In this document: positions 48,201 to 58,924 of the stretch, in pieces
Layout of the letters: each line of letters starts with the position of its first letter
Position numbering within the stretch: position 1 is the first letter of the stretch
DNA from: Heterotrichella gracilis
Taxonomy: Eukaryota > Sar > Xanthophyceae > Tribonematales > Xanthonemataceae
DNA: 64,000 nt
Direction of reading: 5' to 3'
NCBI GenBank assembly: GCA_032358255.1
Contig: JAULBX010018858.1
Location: 1 to 64,000, forward strand
Made by a program: the position numbers and the translations under genes
The notes under the pieces: generated by a model
Told to the model about the DNA's origin: nothing
Databases searched by the model: none
The model's input: the letters and a program-made list of their open reading frames with translations, nothing else

Positions 48201-50609
48201 GACGACAGCTGACTGCCTGCTTTGTCATCTGGACTGTCAATTGTGCGGCTGGCACACTGTCTTGGCTTCCCAACAAGTCCCTGCACAGCTTGGTATAGTA
48301 TCAGATATTGCAAGGCATATGCTTATTGGACCACCCATCAGTCGTGGGTAAGCAGGGTATCCATAACTCAAATTTCCCTGCAGACCGGCACTAAGGTTTT
48401 GTTTTTTTTGTTTCGTTTTTAGTTCGACTACGTCATCATTGGTATGTGCAGCACATGCAAATACTCCATGCAAGGCCCCATGCTCTCAGCCCATCTGTGA
48501 CAGGCTGCCTTTTTTTCTCCTTTTTTCCATTTTTTCCCTTTTTTTGCTTTTTTTTAATTGACTGTACCAGCCCATCTGTGCAGCCTTAGCAACCCGATGG
48601 GTGGTCCAATGCCTGGCGACATAGTATGCCATTGCCAAACTGTGCAGCAAGCTGTTTGGGAAGCCAAGACAGCTTGCCAGTTAAAGGTTTGGCACTCCAG
48701 ATGGCAGCAGATTGTCTGGTGTTTTGAATCTTCACCTGGCAAGCTGTCTTGACCTCCCCCGCAAATTCCTCACAGCACTGCTTTGCAATGCCCTACCGAT
48801 GTCGCCAGGCGCTGGGCCACCCATAGGGTGGTGGTAAAGCAGCATATCTCGCACAGCAGTCTACCCAGAATTTGGATCTTCGACGTACATCCGCGCTAAA
48901 GGGCGAGGGAGGATTTGACCTGCGTCATCGGATATGATTCAGTGTATGCATAGCACATGCAAACACTCCATGCAAGGCCCACATTTGTAGGATATCCCCT
49001 CATCGGTGCTCAGCTGTCAAGTAGGGTACAATTTTTAACTGTTACAGCTGGAACGCATGGTTAGTACTGAATTCCCAAGTTGGGTGCGGCGGCAGATCAA
49101 CCCAGATAGTGTTGAAGTAAGGCTACATGAGCCTTTGAGTGTACCGTACCATAGCCGTACAGTACCCTTTAGGGTTTAGAAACCCTGTAGCTATGCGGAG
49201 TTTAGTAATGGGTACTACCTGACGGTTGGGGGGGTGGGGGTGGGGGGCGGGATCTGTGAAGACGGTAACGTCCCTTGTTCAAAAGTAATACCTGTGGGTA
49301 AGGATGGAAACCATGCACGAACAGACCGCAGGCAACTGGCAAAGTTGCTGTCCAGAGTTTGACGTATTGTACGACGCTGGTGTACAGTTTTGCAAGGGCT
49401 GCCACAAGGCACAGCTGCCTGCAGCCATCGCACTCGGCAAGGCTGTTTAATTACATATGCATATTCGTATATATAATTTGGTTAATAACATGTGTGTGTT
49501 TTGCTTACAGGCCCCAGCAGCCGGTGTCTGTATCCGACCAGTTTGACTGGACCCACGGCAGCGACAGCGACGAGGGGGTGCCTCAGGTGCCACCGGTAGG
49601 GGAGAGGGAAGCACCGCAGCGCAGGTGGGGAAGGGGCTGGGGGTTTGGGATGGGGGTGCCGCTTCATCAAATTTGCACAAACACGAATTTCTGCACAGCC
49701 TATCCCTTGCACAGGCGCGTTGCGTAAGGAAGATGAGTTGGCAAAGAGTAGGGGGTTACTCCAGTGTGCATTGTGATCCCCTACCATTTGCAATGGCACG
49801 TGTCCTCCTCTTCTAATCCCCTCTCCTCCCCTTTGTCCGCAGGCCCCAGCAGCCTGTGTCTGTGTCTGACCAGTTTGACTGGACCCACGGCAGCGACAGC
49901 GACGAGACCCCCATGCCAACTGCGGACGAGGTGGAGGCGGTAGCTGCGGGAAGGTCAACCAAAGGTGATTTGGACCTCTAGGGATCTAAACCCTACTGTA
50001 AACCCTAAACCCTATACTGGCATCCTCTGTGGAGGTGGGGGAGGCAGCTGCCGCAGCAAGGCGGATAAAGGTGGCCTTGATCTATTTAAGGATTGTGATT
50101 TGTGATTATGCGTTATGTAGACGATCATTTCCCTTCCATTCGTTCCAGCAGTACAGCCAGACTGGCATTTTCTTGCATTTATTCTATTGTTACAAGGTAT
50201 TGCTATTATTACGATATACTAACTGGTTGGGACTGCATGTGACTCATATATACTGGGATCAGCTAGGTTCTCTGCTCTGGCACATGTAGCTCCATAACCT
50301 AGTGCGTGGTCATGGTCCATCCCCGCATCATGGCATGATTTTTCAACTGTCTCTTATTAATTAAGTAAAAAAGTCAAATTTAAATTAAATTATATCGCAT
50401 GGTCACGCACAGCGCTCACTGCCACATCCACGCCGCAGACTAAACCCCACGTCCTTTCAGCGGTTCCCACACTGGCTGCGCAACTGCCGCCCGCCTGTGC
50501 AGGTGGGGCTGGTGTGGGGCAGGGTGTTGGTGGCGGGAGCAAGGGCCAATCAGGCAAGAGCGTTCAGCAGGCACTGGAGGAGGACACGCCAGCACCGTGG
50601 AACGCATAA
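45244..50609 (+). CDS. unrecognised protein with repeated QFDWTHG exons, 5' end uncertain
   Basis: I do not recognise the family. Exons that keep phase are 45244-45353 (proline-rich), 45675-45810 (RRVYNKMQDMWVDGAG, then acidic), 46300-46396, 46451-46478 (weakly supported), 46862-47182 (long proline tract, then two DDxGxQVPV units and GQFDWTHGDD), 47674-47784, 49511-49624, 49843-49964 and 50461-50609 (glycine-rich, ends ALEEDTPAPWNA). Exons 47674, 49511 and 49843 are near-copies: each encodes QPVSVSDQFDWTHGSDSDE and each starts after codon position 2, so they look like tandem exon duplicates. The protein is probably largely disordered; the acidic SDSDE next to a fixed aromatic QFDW suggests a short linear binding motif. 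The large intron 47785-49510 carries two foldback elements. Confidence 0.65.
47290..47540 (+). repeat. copies of an exon 3' edge and a (TGG)n run in the QFDWTHG gene
   Basis: Positions 47307-47390 repeat the end of exon 46862-47182, including its GT donor (47101-47186), with only two or three changes. A weaker third copy of the TTGGACCCACGGGGATGA block lies at about 47511-47540. Between them is a (TGG/TGGTGG)n microsatellite, about 47454-47493. Confidence 0.85.
48099..48339. mobile_element. foldback/MITE element 1 in an intron
   Basis: The left and right halves are imperfect reverse complements over most of the length. Examples are a GCCAAGCTGGG block at about 48134 against CAGCTTGGTATAG at about 48286, and AAGACAGCTTGCCA against TGGCACACTGTCTTGG. 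The ends carry GATGGGAGGT and ACCACCCATC. A short direct repeat AGCAGGGTAYCCA stands outside both ends (about 48070 and 48350) and may mark the target site. No coding capacity. Confidence 0.7.
48595..48824. mobile_element. foldback/MITE element 2, related to element 1
   Basis: Terminal inverted repeats of about 26 bp (GATGGGTGGTCCAATGCCTG at the left, its complement near 48800-48824) enclose a long imperfect palindrome. The shared core GGAAGCCAAGACAGCTTGCC and the shared GATGGGNGGT ends show that it belongs to the same family as the element at 48099. Non-coding. Confidence 0.75.
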
Positions 50610-52588
50610 AAGGGCTAAATAGTATCTGATGTGATGGGATTTGAGGGCTGGGCTGCGGTGTGTGTGATGGATGAGTGTGAGGGGGAGTGTTTGGCGGTGA
50701 TAGGAATGTGTGTGTGGGGGAGGGGATAATGTCGGGTTGTGTGTGTAGAGGCTGGTGATTGGGTTGAAGGGGTGGGTGGCCAGCCAGTGCTGGCTCAGGT
50801 GTGCACTGGCTGGGTGTGCTGGGAAGTGAGTGATTCACTGTAGCCCCTGGGAACATGTGCGGTCCCCAATGTCAGGGCAAGACAGGGTTTAGGCATGCAG
50901 CAAGAATGATTGGGTGGGACTGTCCCAGGGAGAATGGGCAAAGTTGCAAGGCAAAGGATGGATGGCAGTGTTGACCGACTGCGTGTATAATGGCACTGTG
51001 GTTTAGGGTTTAGAGTTTAGGGTTTAGGGTGTAGTCAGTAGTACGCCCATGTAGCTGTAGCATGCAGCTGTGTTGCGCCTGCTGGAGAAGAAGGCGTGGT
51101 GTTTTCAGTATCCAATTTGGCGGGATCAGTAACACCATGATAAGATCGTTACATGGAGACAATAAGATCGTTACAGAACGTGAGAGAGTGGTCATCAAGA
51201 GCATATGCCATGCGGGCCCTTTTACAGTCTATCTTTAGGGTTCAATTTTCAAGGGTGGCAATTTTTCAAGCATGCCTTAGTCACAATGTCACATGATTCA
51301 TGTAGCAGCCGTAATGCATGGTTTCAGAGTGCAGTCAATACAGAGGTTCAGAGTGCACAGAGTACATGTGTGCTATGATAGTCTGATAGGGAAGCTTTTC
51401 ATATGGATGGTGGCAACAATAACCTCAAACAGCCAGAACAAGTTTTGTACAACGTGTTCTTATTTTCTACGGTAGAAAATAATTGGCAATATACTGGAGT
51501 ATAAAGCTACGCCGCAAAGCTCATGGCTGAAGCTGCTGCTTGGCATAGCCCTTGCAATCTGCATGGGTTTGATTACATGTGCAACATTTCATAATATGGA
51601 TGAATTGGCTTGTATTGGATTCTGCTGATCATATAATTGCAGCAACTTGAATGACCCAGCAAAACACCGACCCAGCAAAAGACTCAGTCTGAACCAGGAA
51701 AAGACTGACCCAGCAAAGGAAAAGGGCACAAATTCTTGTATCGGGGTCACGGCAGTGGCATGTCGCACGGAGTGCTACAGCCAACGGCATGCCATACAGC
51801 CAACGGCATACTGCCACAGTAAGATAAAATTTAATGCTTGCAAAGATAATGGTATGCCAATGGGCTTAACAATGAGCAGAGTCTGCACTTCTGCACACAA
51901 TTTGTCAGAGTCCAACACAGAAACTTTCAGCGGCTGATTTTGGCTCTTAGATTTACTATCCAGTCTAGATATATACACAGGGGCACTGCCACCCCTCCCC
52001 CTTTCTCCCCTGCACATCTCTGCGGCTATGATACATGGTGATTCATGTGCGCTGCTTGCAGTGGCGAATGCAAATTGCTGCAGCAGCTCTGCACTAGCTC
52101 GGCTTTTGACCATTGCCTGCAACACAACCCTGCTCACATTTCTCATTCTGCAATTGCAAACACCCCCCTCCCAGGTGCAGCACCAAAAACAGCTGCACCG
52201 CCATCCTGCTGCGTCAAAAAAGCTGTCCCACCCCTGCCCGCACGCCCCTGCATCCCCTTGCATGCGATTGTCACCCGCACCCCTTGTGCTCACTCCCCAT
52301 GCATTTCATTTCACCTAGCACCCCACCCCCCAGTCCCTCCCGCACAATTGCCACATCTCACTCCCCCAGCAGCAGCCTGCATACCGTTGTGGGAAGGAAT
52401 CATCCCGTTCCTCCTCCCCACACCCCGCCCCATTTGCTCCACGCCAACAGCAAACCAAGATCAACACCTCCTTCCCGTGTCCCCTCCACCCAGCGCACGG
52501 CAAGATAATCACCTTCCTCCGTTCACCAGCCCTCCCCACCAAAACTACCGCACATCTCGCTCCATCTGCCTCATCCCCCCCCCCCATG
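50610..52588. other. intergenic between convergent genes, with a TTTAGGG cluster
   Basis: No gene was recognised. TTTAGGG units cluster at about 51001-51033. The stretch holds the 3' ends of the QFDWTHG gene and the F-box gene. Confidence 0.5.
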
Positions 52589-55500
52589 TCAGCAGAACCA
52601 GAAGGACATCTCATTCCAGTGGCTCAGCGCGCACAGCGCAGGCAAGCCATACATAAGCTGGGGCTTGGCCTCCGCAATCGCATGCCGATTATGGCTGGAA
52701 AGCTCCACGCTGCGCCGGTCCCTGGTCCACGCCCCATCCCCAATTGTGACCTCCCGTAGGCCCCGCAGCAGGGAGAGGTGGCAAATGTCGTCCGCCTCCA
52801 GGGCCCCAAATGCGGTGAATGTGAGGGAGCGCAGCGCGGCGGGGGCAAAATGCTTGGCCAGCGCCTGCAGGTGCTCCCCTGATAGGCAGAGCGAAGGGGA
52901 GAGGAGGTAGAGGGAGGTGAGGGTGGTGGGGAGGGCGGCGATGGTGCCCAATTCCACGCATGCCATGTCGGCCACGTGGCGGATCTGGCCCAAATCCTGG
53001 GTCCCTGACTGGCCCAGCTGCTTTTTGAAGCTTTTTGAAATGCGCAGGGACCGCAGCCGGCCCAGGGATGCCAGTGCCCCCAGCCCCGCATCGCTCACCG
53101 CCCGCACGTCCAGCGTCAGGCACTCGAGCTTGCCCTGACGGGCCGCCAGCTGGCATAGGGTGGCATCCGTCAGCGCACTCAGCTGCCCCCTCTTCCCTGT
53201 CAGCCGCAGCGCCGCCAGGTGGCGCAAGGGGGACACCACCGCTTCGACAAACGCATCGGTGAGGTAGGTGGCCCCGGTGAGGGTTAGGGAGGTGAGGTTG
53301 GCCAGGGCGGGGGTGGGGGATTGGGCTTGGAGCTCAAGGGAGGCGGCCCAGTCGGATTCCAGGGAGAGTTGGACTAGGTTGGTGTAGGGGGAGAAGTTGA
53401 AGGTGTTGGGGCGCTCCCGGGGGCAGCCCCATTGGGGGACCTGCATGGGAGAGGGGAGGGAGGGTTTGTGGAGGGTTTAGAGAAAAGAGCTGGGTGGGAT
53501 CGTGGGGAACAGGCGTGAGGCGCGTGCACCAGGGCTTCGACAATGTACTTTCTGTGTGCGCTTGCGTGGGTGGTGTATGGTAATCATGGTGGGAGTGGGT
53601 GTGAAAACACGTACTGTGTATGAAAAACACATACACAATGAACGCTACAACGGCATGTCAAAGCAACAGATCAACCCCTCACAACCTCAACAAGGTGATC
53701 AATAGACCTATGTTTGAGGGTGGCACGAAGACATGACCTTCCCCCCCCACCCCTTCCTCCACTCCCCCCTACCCCCCGCCCTCACCTCAGTCGCGTGGTC
53801 CCCCACCAGGTACCTCCCCACCAGCGCCAGCCCCCGAACCACCTTGGGCGCATCCCCGCAGTGCGCAACCAGCTTGTGGGCGCCATACTTCTCCCCCACC
53901 ACCTCCACCCGCACGTCCCTCCTCGCCAGGTGGCACCAGGCAGTGATGAGGGCGGCTGTGGGCTGCAGGTTGTGCTCCACGCGCTTGTTCACCACGCAGG
54001 TCAGGGAGGACAGCGAAGGAAGCTGCGGGATGGCGCAAAAATAATGTGAGAATATTATAAAGAAAAAGCATAAAAGTACATAAAAGAGATCGGGCGAGTT
54101 TTACAAAGACGAAATAATATTAGGCACAAAGATACACAGTGGCTGTGGGCTGTAGATTGTGCTCCACGTGCTTGTTCACCACGCAGGCCATAAAGGACAG
54201 TGCGCCCTAACCCTAAACCCTCACCTGGGGTATCGCCAGCAGCAGCTGGTCAAAACCGCGATGTCCCCTACTACCGCCCAAAACCATAGACCCTAAACCC
54301 TAAGCCCTCACCTGGGATATCTCCAGCAGCAGCTGGTCAAACACCGCAATGTCCCCCACAATACACCCCAGGTGGCTCAGGCCCCCAAGGGAGTGAAGGG
54401 TAGAGAAACACAGCGGGGAAACAGGGAGCCCAAAAGCCAATCGCAGCTCCCGCAGATGGGTCAAGCATCCCAGGGATGTGAGGGCTGCGTCGCTGAGCAT
54501 GTGGATGACTCTGTTTTCGTATATGAGGAGGTGCGGGTCCTCCCCCTGGCGGTGCAGGCCCAGTTCCAGGCGAGTCAGGCTGACACCTGGTTGAGCAAAG
54601 CAGATAAGTAAATTAATAAAGAATTTTGATGAAATAGTAAAAAGTCAACCAGAAACAATGGGAATATATAAATACCTAAATGATTGATAAATCGACCAAG
54701 ACACCGATTGATAATGCATACAATATGTAACCCAACAAATGGAGACAAATAACAAACAAAGCGCCTCATCTCCAGGGCATTGGTGGAGGAACACAGTGCG
54801 AGCGCCAGAACGGTAAGGCACGGCACCCACCTGGCAGCGCCTCCAGCATGGCCTCCAGCTGGCGCATGGGGCTGCGCCACATGTGGCTATCCACATACAG
54901 CTCAAGGTGCGACAAACGCCGCATGGCGCCAAAGGCAGCCTGGATGTCGGGAACCACAATATGATTAAGCTCACAGGGGAAGTCGAGGATGAGCTTTGAA
55001 AGTTGCGGGGCGATGCGGGCTGCAGTGACCAGGCGGGCAAAGTTGGCTGCTGCAAAGTGCGTGTGGGAGGGGTCTGGGGCGTAGCGGGTGGTGGGGGTGG
55101 CGGCTGAGGAGGGCGCCAGGCGGAGGGAGGTGAGGGAGGTGCAGGCGGAGAGGGCTGCAAGGGGAGGGGAGGAGTGGGTGGGTGGGGGGTGTGAGCGCAG
55201 GGAAGGGGGCCAGAGGTGGTGCCGGAAGTGGGGATGGTGGCTGTGACGGTGGGTGATGGGTGATGGTATGTGTACATTCAAGAGCATTGGGGAAGTGCGA
55301 TAGGATGGAACAATGCTGGATAACACGTGCAGGGATGCAGGGTGACAGAATAACAGAATAATGATGAAGCCCGCCGCAGTCCGTAGACCATGTGAGCATA
55401 GGGCCACCCTCTTTGATGAGTCGCATGGCGCATTCCAGGCTCATATGAAGCAGGAGCTGTGGGCACGCACGCACGATGCAGGGTAGCACGTGCATGCAAT

Positions 55501-56863
55501 CCCTGCCCTCCTCCCCACCAAGCCGCGCATCCACCCCCACCCCCCACCCCCCACCTGTGAAATACTCCAGCGGCAGCCCCTCCCCCCCCCGCACCACCAC
55601 CTCCGCCACCCCATGCCCCGCCAGCAGCCCCACCACATGTGCCACCAGGGACCGCGCGGCCTCGCTGGGCACGCCCCAGGGCCCCGCACCCCCCTCCTGA
55701 CGAAACAAACAAACAATAAGTGGATACGCTCCCCGTGCCATGCATGGGAGTTGGTTGAGGAGGACAAAGAGCAACGCGCGCTGCTTGGGATGAGGCACCC
55801 ACAGGCAAGCAGGACTGGAGGACACACAGTTGTGGTGGATGTGCGCCTCAAGTGGACATACGCGCACTGAACCAGAATGAGACTGCAGCCTGGTGGGACA
55901 GCCATAAATGGTTGGCCTGAAATGCCTTGCTGCAATTTGCAACTGAAAGACATTCAGGCATGAGAGCCAGCCTCCGAGGCTGGCCACTCCCTAACGCCCT
56001 AATGACATGTGCCCATGCCCCTACCTGTTGGAAGCACAGATGCACGCAGGACAGGCCGGGCAGGCCACTGCGCTGCGCCTTGTTGGCTGCCGACAGGATC
56101 TCCCGCTCCAGCTTGCGTGTGAGGAGTGGGTAGTCGGGCTCACGGTGGTCTGGGAGGGGAGGGGGGGTGCATAAGTTAATATTAAATGGGAGGTGCGGAC
56201 GGTGAATCAGGGGGTATATTTAGCTAATTTGGGAGCTGAGTGTAGGGCTTGGGGAATGATTCAGGTGGTGGGAAGCATGTACGGAGCGCATGTGGCGCTG
56301 TGTGTGTGGGTGGTGGTGTGCGTATGGGGTGCGCAGAGCTCCGGCACCAGCGGGTTTTAGGGTTTACCTGGCGTGCGCAGCGCCAGCACCAGCACCAGCG
56401 GGGGTGCGGCTGGCCATGCGGTGCACCAGTGGTAAAGGGTTTAGGGTTAAGGGTTTACCTGGCGTGCGCAGCGCCAGCACCAGCGGGGGTGCGGCTGGCC
56501 ATGCGGCGCACCAGCGGCGGCAGGCGGTGCGCGCAGCGTGGTAGGAGGGGGGGTCAAGGGAGGCGCCGATGACCTGCAACGGGAGGAAAACAGGAATGTA
56601 AGGGAGGAAGGGGCGTGCAGGGCTTCCCGCCTTGTTTTCACCTGTCAGCAGATGTCATGCAGGCTGTGGGTGCACAAGCACAGGGTACTTGGCACATGTA
56701 TCTGACACCTTGAACAAAATAACACAGAATACATGATGGGTGTCCGCTGCAGCGTATGACGCCTTGCTGTTGCACTGCGTGTTCCCTCCCCACTCGTGCC
56801 TGCCCCCCTTGCCCCCCGTACCCTCAGTAACCCTGGCTCCAGGTCCTCCCAACCGGTACCCAT
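52589..56863 (-). CDS. F-box/leucine-rich-repeat protein, complete, 8 exons
   Basis: This is a probable substrate receptor of an SCF ubiquitin ligase. Minus-strand exons are 56863-56822, 56573-56459, 56149-56025, 55696-55555, 55154-54831, 54586-54312, 54022-53786 and 53440-52589: 2112 nt, 703 aa, all in phase. The first two exons join into an F-box: GWEDLEPGLLR then VIGASLDPPSYHAARTACRRW. The rest is degenerate LRR sequence such as LTSLRLAPS, LSHLELYVD, LTRLELGLH, LTHLRELRLAF, LTSLTLTGATYLTDAFV and LECLTLDVRAVSDAGLGALASLGRLRSL (in parts). No ortholog can be named. Decayed copies of exon 3' edges lie in at least three of its introns. Confidence 0.88.
54130..54311 (-). repeat. decayed exon-edge copies with TTTAGGG units, F-box gene intron
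   Basis: On the coding strand, 54300-54225 repeat the 3' edge and donor of the exon ending at 54312 (the QLLLEISQ segment). Positions 54200-54136 repeat the 5' part of the next exon (54013-53955, VVNKRVEHNLQP). TTTAGGG units stand after the real donor and between the two copies. Confidence 0.85.
56335..56458 (-). repeat. exon 3' edge copies with CCCTAAA units, F-box gene intron 2
   Basis: The edge of the exon ending at 56459 (GTGCTGGCGCTGCGCACGCC then a GTAAACCC donor) is repeated at about 56369-56430, including the GGCCAGCCGCACCCC block and the same GTAAACCCTAAA donor. A third short remnant is at about 56338-56365. The copies are over 90 percent identical to the exon in the first 55 bases. 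Confidence 0.85.
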
Positions 56864-58924
56864 GGTGCTGGTGCTGGTGCTGCTGGTGGTGCTGCTGCTG
56901 CTGCTGGTGCTGGTGGCTGGGGCTGCGCCTGTCGAGGTGGTGGTGTCTCTAGTGGTGGCTATGGCTGTGGGTGGGGTGGTGGTGGTTGCCGTGGTGCTCC
57001 TTGCAGCACAGTGGCTGCACTCCTGAGCAGACGGAAGGGTGCAAGAGAGTCAGGAGGGTATACTATTTGTGCGGAGAAACCTCCCTGCAAACTCTTGCTA
57101 GTGTGCTGCCTACCCAGTGCATCAGGCACGGCAGCTGGCGCAGGCTGACTGGGCTGTCCCTAGGGTATCGTGAGCACCTCAGGGTATCTGGACCCACTGG
57201 GTTGCCCACAGTGCACAGGGCACACAGGTGCAGGCAGGAAAATGGCTTTGTAGGATCGTCGTGCGAGTGAAAGCGCCGCCCACTGGCGGGTGTGGGTGGG
57301 GGTGGGGGTGTGGACTGTCCATACAAGGTGCGGATTAGATGTGCACTTGCAAAGGGAGCCAACTGCGGGCAAACAACAAAAGAGGCCTGGCGCCAGTGGA
57401 ACACGCAGCATGGGTTTAGGATACACTGGTAGGGGTTAAGCGCAGCGAGGGTTTGGAGCAGGCACGGCGCAGGGCTATGGCAAGGGGTTATCCGGATGTG
57501 TACATGCCAACCTCGGGACAAACAGCGTCCCAGATGCGAACCGCTGAGGTTCACTCTCACATAGGGCAAAGCAGGAGACAATATTAAGCCAGTGCACTTT
57601 GAAAACTGACACGGCCCAATGGAACTCTGCTCAAGTAGGGGCAAGCAAGCGCGACCCATCAACACACATGTGCCTCCCGCTCGTGCAACGTGGAGAAGTC
57701 CAGCAGGCCACCCGGGGTGTGCCACCCAAGCATGCGCGCAAGACGGTGCACGGGTGCAGTGGGAGTTTCGCGGGAGGGGTGGTTGGCATAGGGTATGCGT
57801 AGGCACCTGCTCGGCTCGTCCCCCTTGGCATATGTTCGATGTGGGTGCGTGGCGCGTCATGCCCCCCCTCGGATGTGCCACCGCTGTCAGAGTCACCGAG
57901 GAAACAGCAGCAGCACTGAGGACGGATAGACGTGCAGGTGGGTGAAGAGCTGACAATCCCTTGTGGTGGTCCTTTCGTTTGTTGGCAAGTGCCCCTCAGT
58001 GTTGGTGGGGGTTACGGGGATTTTAACATGTTTGCGGGGATCACAATTGAGGAACATGCAGCCCCGTCCTTCACACTCCTTTGGTGGGTGTTTTCTCGCA
58101 AGCAAAACGTTTGAGGCACGCTCGTACTTGGGACCACACCCGGACAGCTAGTTAAGTTGTGTATTAGTCCGTCTTCTACTTCGAGTGCAGTACGCGATAC
58201 CAGGCAGCGACATCCAACCAGACGCAGCCTCCATATGCATGCATGTGCGGTCTGCGCAGCCAAACCACCGCTACTACCTTTTCCGCTGCACGCAACTGTA
58301 CACGCCTTCCCTCTGTGCCTGGTTTCTAACCGTTAATAGCACTTCAAGCAGCCTCGTCAGCAGCGCGTTAGTCGAGCACAGCGTGGAGCAGAGCGCACCC
58401 TCCCCCACAGCGGCTGCACCCCCTGCAGGTTAACACAGCCAACCGCACCGCCCCGTGTTCGCCACAGACACTCGGTGCTGACGGTTACCCCAAGCCTGTG
58501 TGCGATGGTTGTCTTGGGCGGGCAGCGGTGCCCTGCCGGCGGGGCTGTATGTGGCCACCAGCTCTCCAGCCACCACCTCCTCTTCCAGTGCAGGGGGAGT
58601 AACACACGCACACGGTACGGCGTGGCTCCTAGGGGTCCCTGTATGTGCTGCTAATGAGCTGGTGTGCAGAGTCTGCGCAGCACCCTGCGTAGCGGCTTGT
58701 GTGCTGCTCAGGCACGAACCCTGCAGAACCCTTGCGTAGGGTTTGAGGACTTGTAGCTCCGGTCAGCCCTTGCTATGCCATGCGCTACCTGCACCCTTTT
58801 CATGCCCTGTAGTTGCTTGCGGCACAGGCTCCACTTGTAGAAAACCTTGAAGGGGGTTGTGTGCCGGGCCTACTTGTACAGTACCCTAGCTAGGGTTTTT
58901 GACGTTTGGTGCGTGGTGGCGCAG
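56864..58924. other. spacer between divergent genes
   Basis: A CTG/GGT-rich low-complexity run (56860-57000) precedes the F-box start. No conserved coding segment was recognised in the rest. The promoter and first exon or exons of the helicase gene should lie here or just right of it. Confidence 0.45.

Noticed and set aside
54971-55987. 338-codon open frame on the minus strand
   Set aside because: It runs through two real F-box gene exons and their introns in a mixed frame. The spliced exons explain the conserved LRR text; the long frame is a by-product of GC-rich sequence.
56796-57026. Hydrophobic valine/leucine-rich open frame resembling a membrane protein
   Set aside because: It is a translation of CTGGTG/GTGGTG low-complexity DNA upstream of the F-box start and has no loops, charges or homology of a real membrane protein.
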